From: Ruminococcaceae bacterium UBA1438
GTDB lineage: Bacteria > Bacillota > Clostridia > Oscillospirales > Acutalibacteraceae
Assembly (NCBI GenBank): GCA_002329285.1
Contig: DCTO01000030.1
Location: forward strand, 22,090 to 33,508
Reading direction: 5' to 3'
DNA: 11,419 nt
The notes under the pieces were generated by a model. That model was given only the letters and a program-made list of their open reading frames with translations. It was not told the origin of the DNA and did not search any database. Position numbers and translations under genes: made by a program. Shown here in pieces: positions 1-6,645 of this stretch (positions within the stretch are counted from its first letter, which is position 1; every line of letters begins with the position of its first letter).

Positions 1-133
1 CGGGCGCAATGCTTTATGTTGTTGTTGAGGAGCTGATACCCGAATGTGTTCAAACATCAGAAGCCACATCGGCACAATATTTTTTGCATTAGGCTTTACC
101 ATTATGATGGCGCTTGATGTTGCTTTAGGATAG
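1..133 (+). pseudogene. ZIP-family divalent metal transporter, C-terminal fragment with frameshift
   Basis: This is the 3' end of a gene that starts before the window. One frame, from base 3, reads GAMLYVVVEELIPEC and then runs into a stop at 90-92. Another frame reads SHIGTIFFALGFTIMMALDV from base 62 and stops at 131-133. Joined, the two give the typical end of a bacterial ZIP (ZupT/GufA-like) zinc/iron permease: the amphipathic helix with the metal-site EE and IPE residues, then the final membrane helix ending DVALG. The frame change lies between about 45 and 62 and is explained by one missing base after the IPEC codons. The family assignment rests on these two conserved end motifs and is fairly firm. 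Whether the break is real or a sequencing error is open. A terminator follows the second stop directly. Confidence 0.72.
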
Positions 134-167
134 AAAAAAGAGGTTGCAACGCAACCTCTTTTTTTTA
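134..167. terminator. bidirectional intrinsic terminator between convergent genes
   Basis: The 8-bp GC-containing stem GAGGTTGC/GCAACCTC (140-147 with 151-158) has a 3-base loop and is flanked by six A (134-139) and eight T (159-166). The A and T tracts extend the stem and supply a U-run on either strand. It therefore suits both the transporter (+), which ends at 133, and the membrane protein (-), which ends at 204. Confidence 0.85.
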
Positions 168-203
168 GTTTTCAGTGGTCAGTTATATGTCGCATAGCTC
201 AGA

Positions 204-849
204 TTAATTTGCGGTGCCGGCATTTGATTTGTGCTTATGGTGATTTGCTTCCCAGAGGAAAGAGGAAAACAAATAGGTTATTATATTAATAATAATCCCG
301 CTGATATACCAAAAGCCGCCAACGTTAAAGGCATAAAAATCAGGCCATGCCTGCCTTATCACAACGTTAATCAAATAAATAACGGTGTAAACCGCGGCGG
401 GAAGCATTCCCAAAAACCGCATTTTTTTCGGCATATCAACGCTTCTTTCAAAAGCGGCATACGAAATCACCGTTAGCGCAGGCGTTATGAGATGAAGAAA
501 AAAAATCCTGGCCATAATAAACTCTTAACCCTGCCGCAGGCAATTGCATGCAAAGCACAACAGCGAAGGTGAGCATCTCTGCCGAGGCTGCCATAAGCTT
601 TAGCACGGACATCCATTTCGGCAAGAGCGGGGCTGCCTTTTCCAAATTTTTAAGGCAGAACAGCGCAATGAACGCCGACGAAACTGCCGCAAGAATTGCG
701 GAAAGATTTGTGAAATACGCAAGACAATTGGATTTTACAAAATGAAAGCCACCGTTGAACGTAATAAAATAACTGATGATGCATATTAAGCCTATGAAGA
801 AATTTGCAGAATTAAAAAGCATTGAACTGATAAGACCTTTTTTGCTCAT
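204..849 (-). pseudogene. multi-pass membrane protein, possibly Pr6Pr-like, frameshifted
   Basis: Two overlapping minus-strand frames (849-448 and 515-204) are two halves of one gene. The first half ends in unrelated residues after the codons for RVYYGQDFF. The second continues naturally with LHLITPALTVISYAAFE. The switch lies at a run of eight T on the coding strand (498-505 on the given strand). Removing one T gives a continuous 645-base gene of 214 residues. The joined protein has about six hydrophobic helices, with an FTNLS motif after the second and an H-x3-P motif in the middle. These resemble the Pr6Pr/FAR-17a-like integral membrane family found in Firmicutes, but that name is tentative and no activity can be assigned. 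The start at 849 has a good ribosome site (AGGGGTG about 5 bases upstream). The gene stands alone, convergent with the transporter. Confidence 0.68.
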
Positions 850-869
850 ATAATCACCCCTATGCTTTA

Positions 870-898
870 ATAATACAGAAATAATAATTGAATTACAA
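870..898 (-). promoter_or_regulatory. sigma-A-type promoter for the 849-204 membrane gene
   Basis: Read on the minus strand: -35 TTGTAA (893-898), a 17-base spacer, and -10 TATTAT (870-875). The predicted leader before the ATG at 849 is short, about 15 bases. Confidence 0.5.
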
Positions 899-922
899 CA
901 ATTATTTGATGATGTTTAGAAA

Positions 923-968
923 TTGTTTATTTTTTACCAATAAACAAGGGCAGCCCGAAGGACTGCCC
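923..968 (-). terminator. tandem hairpins ending the redox operon
   Basis: Just after the stop of the membrane gene at 1012, the minus strand forms GGGCAG-(U)-CC, a UUCG tetraloop, then GG-CUGCCC (948-968). This is a very stable C(UUCG)G hairpin with one bulge. It is followed by TTGTTTATT, which itself pairs with AATAAACAA (923-931 with 939-947) in a second A/T hairpin. The first hairpin plus its U-rich tail makes a plausible terminator. The tail is interrupted, so termination may be incomplete. Confidence 0.6.
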
Positions 969-1011
969 TCTTATAATATAAAATTTATGCATTAATACCC
1001 GTTTCGTGGGA

Positions 1012-2106
1012 TTAAGCAACTTCCTTGTTAGCCTCTGCAGCTCTTTCAAGTGCAAGCTTGAAATCTCTTGTATCAGCAAAGATTTCGTTGGTGTAAGGAT
1101 TCTTCTTCTGCTCTTTTGCTCTCTTGATAATATTGGTGATAACAAGAATGTTAACAGCAATAGCAAGAATTGCAACAACGCCCTGTGCAGTTGGGTTAGC
1201 ATCAGCAGCGGTAAGAGCAGCATTCGGATCCATTTTTCCGTTATTAAGAGTTCTGATGCCCTCCATAATGAGGTCAGGATACTTATAAATCGTCGGAAGG
1301 GTTGTGAATTTGGAATTATTCTGGAAGGATGGGAATACCTGAGCAAACATGCACCAGAGTGCAAGAGTGTTTGCGCGGTTCTGAATCCAGCCGCCCTTGT
1401 TCCAGAATGCATTTGCAAAGGTTGGAGCAAGAAGAAGCGCAACGCCGCAATACCAAGTGTGAAGCGGAAGATTGCAATAGGTGTATTCAAAATTCCAAAC
1501 GTCATAAGCAAGGATGAACTGCCATGTCATATCAGGCCAGAGCATATCCTGCTTGTTCTTTGAGGAATAGATGCCCCACCAACCGGTCATACACATAATG
1601 TTTATAAGACCTGCTATACCGTTGAGGATATTCCACCAGCCGCCGTAAAGCCAAACGCCCTCTGATGAATACCACCAGCCGCCTGCCATGCCGCCTGCCT
1701 GCATACCCTTGATTGCAGATTCAAAATCAGATGCAACAGCGATGAGGATGTTGATGCCAACGATGATGAACGGATAACATTTGAACCAATGGCTTTTGCC
1801 GAGGCTGCCCCAATGATACTTAAGAATCATAAAGCCAACGCAGCCGATGGTTGCAGCATAAAGCTTTGCATAATGGAACCAACCGTTCATCTGAACAATG
1901 GTTGGGTTATCTTTAGCAAAGGTGTGCGCTCCGATATTGATTACAACGAAGTAAACAGTCAATGCCAAAGGTAAAACAACAAAGCAGAAAATTCCGCCTG
2001 CTTTAGTGCGGCGTGCTATTTCATTAGCAACAATAAGTCCGACAAAAACCAAGCACCAACCAAGCAGCTGATACAATGATAAATCGTCGTAAATGTGGAA
2101 TAACAT
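1012..2106 (-). CDS. Trp-rich polytopic membrane protein, probably DUF5692 family
   Basis: This is a 364-residue integral membrane protein of unknown function with about eight or nine hydrophobic segments. It is unusually rich in Trp and Gly, with runs such as GGWWYSSEGVWLYGGWWNIL and a conserved-looking centre MLWPDMTWQFILAYDVWNFE, followed by NLPLHTWYCG and FWNKGGWIQNRA. I associate this pattern with the uncharacterised DUF5692 family of gut Firmicutes. The match is from memory, so the family number is tentative. An ATG seven codons upstream (2127) is possible, but AGGGAGG lies about 8 bases before the ATG at 2106, and that ATG is preferred. The gene is third in an operon, 69 bases after hypA. 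The C-terminal tail (about residues 325-364) is charged and probably cytoplasmic. The context suggests a role tied to the redox enzyme upstream, as a membrane electron acceptor, an ion or solute carrier, or a sensor; none of these is shown by the sequence. Confidence 0.75.
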   Translation of the reverse strand: MLFHIYDDLSLYQLLGWCLVFVGLIVANEIARRTKAGGIFCFVVLPLALTVYFVVINIGAHTFAKDNPTIVQMNGWFHYAKLYAATIGCVGFMILKYHWGSLGKSHWFKCYPFIIVGINILIAVASDFESAIKGMQAGGMAGGWWYSSEGVWLYGGWWNILNGIAGLINIMCMTGWWGIYSSKNKQDMLWPDMTWQFILAYDVWNFEYTYCNLPLHTWYCGVALLLAPTFANAFWNKGGWIQNRANTLALWCMFAQVFPSFQNNSKFTTLPTIYKYPDLIMEGIRTLNNGKMDPNAALTAADANPTAQGVVAILAIAVNILVITNIIKRAKEQKKNPYTNEIFADTRDFKLALERAAEANKEVA

Positions 2107-2175
2107 TTCGTTTTTCCTCCCTTTCATTTTTTAGGCTTGCGCCCATTTAACTCTATAATAAAGAAATTCTTTGCG

Positions 2176-2520
2176 CTAACACGCTTCAATTTCCTTTATC
2201 TGAACCTCGTTGCCCTCAAGCAGATAAGTGTTTTCCGAGCCGCAGTGAGGGCATATTTTCGCATATTTAACCGTTTCATAGGTCTTTCCGCATTTTTCAC
2301 AATAAGTGGTTGCCTTAACGGTTTCATGGGTGAGCTCGCATTCCTTAAAAAGCGGTGAGCGCTTGCGCGCCCAAATCCAGCAATCCTCAAGATAAGCCGG
2401 GATCACGGTTGAAACCTCGCCAACCTCAAGCACGATTTTTGAAACCTGATTGAGCTGTTGCTCCTTTGCAACCTCCTCAATCGTGTCCATAATATGAAAA
2501 ACTATTCCAAGCTCATGCAT
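2176..2520 (-). CDS. hypA: HypA, nickel metallochaperone for hydrogenase maturation
   Basis: This is a 114-residue protein, the usual length for HypA/HybF. It begins MHELGI, with the N-terminal Met-His that binds Ni(II), and the Glu next to it is also conserved. The zinc knuckle is complete: C74-x2-C77 (YCEKCGKTYE) and C90-x2-C93 (ICPHCGSENT). In the known family HypA works with HypB to deliver nickel to the [NiFe] hydrogenase large subunit, and in some bacteria to urease. No HypB, HypC-F or hydrogenase subunit occurs in this window. The gene starts only 5 bases after the stop of the large flavoprotein, with AAAGGG inside that gene's end, so the two are probably translationally coupled. Its position between a Fe-S flavoprotein and a membrane protein suggests a nickel-dependent partner encoded elsewhere, or a non-hydrogenase client. 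Confidence 0.93.
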   Translation of the reverse strand: MHELGIVFHIMDTIEEVAKEQQLNQVSKIVLEVGEVSTVIPAYLEDCWIWARKRSPLFKECELTHETVKATTYCEKCGKTYETVKYAKICPHCGSENTYLLEGNEVQIKEIEAC

Positions 2521-2525
2521 ACGGA

Positions 2526-5339
2526 TTAACCCTTTTTGGCACGGTTTGCCTTTTTTATTTTAATTTCACGCTTAATAGTGTAAGGAAGGATTGCCTTGAG
2601 CTTATCCTCTGCCTTATACATTGTTGAGCATTCGGGGCGTTCTCTCTTAAGATGAATTGCATCAAATTCGCACTTAGTTGTGCAAACACCGCAACCAACG
2701 CAGCGGTTAGGATCAACGATTGTTGCGCCGCAACCGAGGCAACGGGCGGTTTCAATCTTAACCTGCTCCTCTGTGAGAAGCTTATTGCAATCCTTGAAGC
2801 CCTTTGGATCAACCTCTCTGGTTGCCTTAGGAATCTGGCGCTGTGAATTATCATAGCTTTCAAGAACGATGTTATCCTTATCAAGCTCAACATAATATCT
2901 TGGATTTCTGCCGATTGTGAGCGAGGAATTGGGCTGAACAAATCTGTGGATTGAGATTGCGCCCTCCTTGCCCATTGCAATTGCATCAATAGCAAAGCGC
3001 GGGCCTGTGAAAGCATCACCGCCTACGAAAACATCCGGCTGTGCAGTCTGATATGTAAAGCTGTCTGCCTGGGCGGTCATATTCCTGTTAAGCTCAACAG
3101 CAGTGCCCTCAAGAAGGCCGCCCCACCGGATTGCCTGGCCGATTGAAAGCACAACGTTTTCGCACTCAACCGTCATCGTGTCATCCTCATCATATTTCGG
3201 AGAGAAGCGATGCTCCTCATCAAAAACAGAAAGGCATTTCTTGAACACGATTGCCTTAACCCTGCCATTATCATCGGTGAGAATTTCCTTTGGACCCCAG
3301 CCGCAATTAACAGCAACGCCATCCTCAAGAGCCTCTTCAACCTCATCATCTGAAGCAGGCATTTCAGCTCTCTGCTCAAGGCAGAACATTGAAACATTTT
3401 CCGCGCCGCAGTGAACGCTTACCCTTGCCGCATCAATTGCAACATTACCGCCGCCCACAACAACAACGTTTTTGCCGATATCATATTTCTCGTTTTCAGC
3501 AGCCTCGTGCAGGAATTCAACCGCGGTTACAACGCCCTTTGCATCCTCACCGGGAACGCCTGCTTTTCTGCCGCCCTGAGCGCCGATAGCCATATAAAAT
3601 GCCTTATATCCCTGTGCGCGAAGCTCATCAAGGGTGATATCCTTGCCAACCTCAACGCCGCATTTGATTTCAACGCCCATTGCGCGGATGATATCAATTT
3701 CAGCATCGATAACATCCTTCTGAAGCTTGTAATTCGGGATACCGTAGCGAAGCATGCCGCCCGGCTCATTATTCTTTTCAAAAACGGTTACATTAAGATA
3801 ACCCTTTTCAGCAAGATAGAATGCGCAGGAAAGGCCCGCAGGACCGGCGCCGATGATTGCAACCTTTTCCTCAAAGCCTGCAGCACGGTCAAACACGCCG
3901 TCAACAGTGATTTTCGGAATAACCTTTTTGGGAATCAGCCTTGTTGCATTATCAATATCTCTTTGCGCGATGAACTTTTTAACGTCATCAATTGCAATTG
4001 CCTCATCAATAGTGCCCCTTGTGCAGGCAGCCTCACAGCGCTTATTGCACACACGACCGCAAACAGCCGGGAACGGATTTTCCTTTTTGATAAGCGCAAG
4101 CGCATCCTCATATCTGCCCTGGGCAGCCATCTTGAGATAGCCCTGAATTGCAATATGCGCAGGGCAAGCGGTTTTGCAGGGAGCTGTGCCGGTTTCATGG
4201 GTGTTAATTCTGTTTTTATCTCTGTAATCCTCTTCCCACTTTTCGGGGCCCCATTTAGCTGCATCAGGCAGCTCCTGGCGGGGATATTCAATCTCGCCCT
4301 GCTTTGTGCAAAGCTTCTGGCCGAGCTTGAGAGCGCCTGCCGGGCAATGCTCAACGCAGCGACCGCAGGCAACGCAATTTTCTTTCTTAACCTCTGCAAC
4401 GAAAGAGGAGCGGGACATATTCGGAGTGTTAAAAAGCTGGGAGGTACGAAGCGCATAGCAAACATTAACGTTGCAGTTGCAAATTGCAAAAATCTTATCA
4501 CGGCCGTCAATATTTGTTATCTGATGAACGAAGCCGTTTTCCTCGCCCTGCTTAAAGATTTCAAGCGCCTGTTCTTTGGTGATATAGTGGCCGCCCTTTT
4601 TGGTTTCAACAACATAATCAGCCATATCGCCCATAGCAACGCACCAACCCTCAGGGTCATCTGCGCAGCCCTCGCCATAAGTTTTTCTTGAATAACGGCA
4701 TGAGCACGGCGAAGCGGCATATTTGCCGTCATATTTATCAAGCCAATACGAAATATGCTCAATATCAATTGATTCATTTTCCATTTCAATTGCTTTTTCA
4801 ACGGGGATAACGTGCATGCCGATTCCGCCGCCACCCGGAGGCACCATCGGGGTTACCTTTTCAAGCGGAAGCCTTGTCATTCTCTCAAAGAAGCCGCCAA
4901 GCTCAGGATGCTTTTCAAGCAGCTCCTTATTCATATTTGAGAACTCACCCGAGCCGGGAACGAACATCGGAAGCACCCACTGCTTTTCATGCTGCGGGTT
5001 TTCATAATTCCATTCAATAAGGCCGTTTTCACTCATCTGCGCAAGAAGCTTTTCAAGATACTCATCGCTCATATTCATATTAGCAACAAGCTTTTTCATA
5101 TCCGCAAAGGTGCGCGGATGGCGCTTCTTCATTCTGAGCGCAACCTCTGCCATTTCATCTGTTGGGCAAATGGTTGCAACCGCCCAGTATTCGGGATCCT
5201 GCGGTGTGATTTTCTGCGTGCCGAGAACGATCGGGATTCTGTCAGTAATCATTCTTCCGAGCTTGAGGATAGGCTCTCTCATTACAAGAGATTCATCAAA
5301 AGTCCACTCGGGAGCGAAGCCTAACATTTTGTCTGCCAT
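2526..5339 (-). CDS. large FAD/NAD(P) oxidoreductase with multiple [4Fe-4S] clusters (GltD-like fusion)
   Basis: This 937-residue cytoplasmic protein has at least three parts. Residues 1-320 form an N-terminal domain of a kind seen in anaerobe Fe-S proteins, with Cys pairs PCSCR (C212, C214), C225, C233 and ICNCNVNVC (C287, C289, C294), followed by a ferredoxin motif C322-x2-C325-x2-C328-x3-C332-P. Residues 380-800 match the glutamate synthase small subunit (GltD/NfnB-like) fold: cluster-binding cysteines C388, C392, C427, C431, C435, C439; FAD Rossmann motif GAGPAG at 497-502; NAD(P) Rossmann motif GGGNVA at 629-634; and the closing FAD motif around GGDA at 773-776. Residues 865-892 hold a second ferredoxin region (C867, C870, then C880, C883, C886, C890). 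I chose the ATG at 5339 because AAAAGGAG sits 7 bases upstream; the ATG at 5357 has no such site. No glutamate synthase large subunit is adjacent, so a role in electron transfer between NAD(P)H and ferredoxin-like carriers is more likely than glutamate synthesis. Substrate and partner are unknown. Confidence 0.9.
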   Translation of the reverse strand: MADKMLGFAPEWTFDESLVMREPILKLGRMITDRIPIVLGTQKITPQDPEYWAVATICPTDEMAEVALRMKKRHPRTFADMKKLVANMNMSDEYLEKLLAQMSENGLIEWNYENPQHEKQWVLPMFVPGSGEFSNMNKELLEKHPELGGFFERMTRLPLEKVTPMVPPGGGGIGMHVIPVEKAIEMENESIDIEHISYWLDKYDGKYAASPCSCRYSRKTYGEGCADDPEGWCVAMGDMADYVVETKKGGHYITKEQALEIFKQGEENGFVHQITNIDGRDKIFAICNCNVNVCYALRTSQLFNTPNMSRSSFVAEVKKENCVACGRCVEHCPAGALKLGQKLCTKQGEIEYPRQELPDAAKWGPEKWEEDYRDKNRINTHETGTAPCKTACPAHIAIQGYLKMAAQGRYEDALALIKKENPFPAVCGRVCNKRCEAACTRGTIDEAIAIDDVKKFIAQRDIDNATRLIPKKVIPKITVDGVFDRAAGFEEKVAIIGAGPAGLSCAFYLAEKGYLNVTVFEKNNEPGGMLRYGIPNYKLQKDVIDAEIDIIRAMGVEIKCGVEVGKDITLDELRAQGYKAFYMAIGAQGGRKAGVPGEDAKGVVTAVEFLHEAAENEKYDIGKNVVVVGGGNVAIDAARVSVHCGAENVSMFCLEQRAEMPASDDEVEEALEDGVAVNCGWGPKEILTDDNGRVKAIVFKKCLSVFDEEHRFSPKYDEDDTMTVECENVVLSIGQAIRWGGLLEGTAVELNRNMTAQADSFTYQTAQPDVFVGGDAFTGPRFAIDAIAMGKEGAISIHRFVQPNSSLTIGRNPRYYVELDKDNIVLESYDNSQRQIPKATREVDPKGFKDCNKLLTEEQVKIETARCLGCGATIVDPNRCVGCGVCTTKCEFDAIHLKRERPECSTMYKAEDKLKAILPYTIKREIKIKKANRAKKG

Positions 5340-5363
5340 CTGAATTCTCCTTTTCAAATTATT

Positions 5364-5403
5364 AACGGTTAAAATCTCCTAAAATGAGACCATATTAGCC
5401 GTT
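5364..5403 (-). promoter_or_regulatory. structured 5' leader of the redox operon
   Basis: Read on the minus strand, AACGGCTAA (5403 downward) can pair with TTAACCGTT (ending at 5364) over 9 bp with one C-A mismatch. Inside that stem TCTC pairs with GAGA around ATTTTAG (5375-5389). The predicted transcription start is near 5401, so the mRNA would begin almost at this nested hairpin. It could protect the 5' end or bind a regulator. It matches no riboswitch class I recognise. Confidence 0.4.
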
Positions 5404-5407
5404 TAGT

Positions 5408-5437
5408 ATTCTATCATATTCGTTAATTAATTGTCAA
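5408..5437 (-). promoter_or_regulatory. strong extended -10 promoter of the redox operon
   Basis: On the minus strand: consensus -35 TTGACA (5432-5437), an 18-base spacer ending in TGA, and -10 TAGAAT (5408-5413). The TGn before the -10 is an extended -10 element. The leader to the ATG at 5339 is about 62 bases. Confidence 0.7.
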
Positions 5438-5495
5438 TATTATAGTATATTAAATATTCATAAATTGTATAATTAACAAGGCCTAACTGCTTTTA

Positions 5496-5524
5496 TTGAC
5501 AACGATGCTCCGTTATTGTAAAAT
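5496..5524 (+). promoter_or_regulatory. sigma-A-type promoter for the 5572-6599 operon
   Basis: -35 TTGACA (5496-5501), a 17-base spacer, and -10 TAAAAT (5519-5524). The predicted leader is about 40 bases, with AAGGAG at 5558-5563. This promoter diverges from the redox operon promoter, about 60 bases away. Confidence 0.7.
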
Positions 5525-5571
5525 TAAACTGGAAAAACGCAAAAAGATTTCTTCATTAAGGAGTGAAACCC

Positions 5572-6129
5572 ATGCAGGCAAAAGCGAAAATCATTTTGAT
5601 CATTCTCGCGGCAGCCGTTGCCCTTTGCGTGATAACTGTTTTTGCGCTTTGGCATAACAGGGATAAGCATATTATTGACGGCCCCGGAATGGTTTATCAT
5701 CAGGAGGAAGCTTTTATGGATGATGTTTTTGAGCTTAAAACCGTTATTGGCAAAACGCCTGAAGAGACCGGCTTTGACCGGTCGCAGCTTTCAGAATACG
5801 TCAGCTTCACAATTCTGAACTTCAAGGGAAAGCTTTTTGAAAGCGACGCTTACGGCTCAGTTTATTTTTCCGGCGAGGAAAGGAACGGAGAAAATGAGGC
5901 AAGCACCGTTTATATCCAATGCAAGGAAATGAGCTTTTCCGATTGCAGAGAAAGCATGATTGCGCTTTTCGGCGAGCCGGAGGCAGAGGGCGAGGAGCCA
6001 TACGTTGAGGTTAACGGCGGAGCGCTATCCTGGTGCGATTTTGAAAGCGAGGGCTTAAAAATCAGCCTTACAATGGGCAGCGAACACGATTATTTTGACA
6101 TCACTATTTCAAAAAGCAAGGAATATTAA
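5572..6129 (+). CDS. membrane-anchored extracytoplasmic protein of unknown function
   Basis: This is a 185-residue protein that I do not recognise. Residues 5-27 form one strongly hydrophobic helix after a short Lys-bearing N-terminus, so it is an uncleaved signal anchor or signal peptide. No lipobox cysteine is visible in the right place: the Cys in the helix lacks the usual LxGC context. The remaining ~155 residues are acidic, with alternating beta-like stretches (YGSVYFSGEE, STVYIQCKEM, LKISLTMGSE), consistent with a small beta-rich domain outside the membrane. The GTG nine bases upstream overlaps the AAGGAG itself, so the ATG at 5572 (8-base spacing) is the start. The stop is 2 bases before the next gene's ATG, which makes a tight two-gene operon with the GNAT enzyme. 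Confidence 0.78.
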   Translation: MQAKAKIILIILAAAVALCVITVFALWHNRDKHIIDGPGMVYHQEEAFMDDVFELKTVIGKTPEETGFDRSQLSEYVSFTILNFKGKLFESDAYGSVYFSGEERNGENEASTVYIQCKEMSFSDCRESMIALFGEPEAEGEEPYVEVNGGALSWCDFESEGLKISLTMGSEHDYFDITISKSKEY

Positions 6130-6131
6130 AT

Positions 6132-6599
6132 ATGATTATTCGAGAAGCGGAAAAGAAGGATACACCGGCGGTCCTGGCGCTGCTTTCCCAGGTGCTGGAG
6201 CTTCACGCGGAAATCAGGCCTGATATTTTCATCAGCGGCACAACCAAATACACCGATGAGGAGCTTGCAAAGATCTTTGCTGAGGAAAGCAGGCGCACCT
6301 TTGTTGCCGAGGAGGACGGCAAGGTGATTGGCTATGCCTTTTGCGAAATCAAAAGCCAGCCGTTTTCAAACAACATGGTGCCCTTCAAAAGCTTTTTTAT
6401 TGACGATCTTTGCGTTGATAAAAGCGCCAGAGGAAAGCATATCGGCAGGCTGCTTTTTGAGCATGCAAAGGAGCAGGCAAGGCAGCTTGGATGTTATGAG
6501 CTGACCCTGAATGTTTGGGAAGGAAACGGCGCCGCAAAGGCTTTTTATGACAAAATGGGCATGAAGCCGAAGGAAACCCGGATGGAGTTAATTTTATAA
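6132..6599 (+). CDS. GNAT family N-acetyltransferase (RimI-like)
   Basis: This 155-residue protein has the GNAT fold. The acetyl-CoA pyrophosphate loop is at residues 100-105 (RGKHIG, fitting R/Q-x2-G-x-G/A) within LCVDKSARGKHIGRLL. The downstream motif B follows (NVWEGNGAAKAFYDKMG, with N132 and the likely general-acid Y139). The acyl acceptor, whether a protein N-terminus, an antibiotic or a small metabolite, cannot be read from sequence. AAGGA lies 9 bases before the ATG, inside the end of the preceding gene, and only 2 bases separate the two genes, so translation is probably coupled. The preceding gene encodes a membrane-anchored unknown protein, so the pairing gives no direct clue to the substrate. 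Confidence 0.88.
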   Translation: MIIREAEKKDTPAVLALLSQVLELHAEIRPDIFISGTTKYTDEELAKIFAEESRRTFVAEEDGKVIGYAFCEIKSQPFSNNMVPFKSFFIDDLCVDKSARGKHIGRLLFEHAKEQARQLGCYELTLNVWEGNGAAKAFYDKMGMKPKETRMELIL

Positions 6600-6608
6600 A
6601 AGAATTAA

Positions 6609-6639
6609 GGCTACCCGCTAATGCAGGTAGCCCTTTTTT
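6609..6639 (+). terminator. intrinsic terminator after the GNAT gene
   Basis: The 7-bp stem GGCTACC/GGTAGCC (6609-6615 with 6626-6632) has a 10-base loop and is followed by CTTTTTT. It lies 10 bases past the stop at 6599. On the other strand it may also end the small convergent gene at 6646, although the U-run is weak on that side. Confidence 0.85.
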
Positions 6640-6645
6640 CAGCAA

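Noticed and set aside
1006..1563. A 185-codon plus-strand frame opposite the Trp-rich membrane gene
   Set aside because: It overlaps a confidently read gene on the other strand and lacks a ribosome site and any coherent protein motif.
3411..4691. A 426-codon open frame on the plus strand inside the flavoprotein gene
   Set aside because: It lies wholly opposite a gene with clear FAD, NAD(P) and ferredoxin motifs. Its product has no recognisable domain, and it has no ribosome site. It is a codon-bias shadow.
2526..5339. Annotation as glutamate synthase small subunit (gltD)
   Set aside because: The core is GltD-like, but the protein is about twice the usual length, carries extra Fe-S domains and has no gltB partner.
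5465..5479. TTGTATAATTAACAA between the divergent promoters, considered as a Rex (NADH-sensing) operator
   Set aside because: Only one half matches TTGTTAA (on the opposite strand), and the site is 15 rather than 18 bases long. In such A/T-rich DNA this is easily chance, although a redox regulator would suit the operon.
5563..5571. GTG at 5563 as the start of the membrane-anchored protein
   Set aside because: It overlaps the AAGGAG ribosome site itself; the ATG at 5572 has ideal spacing.
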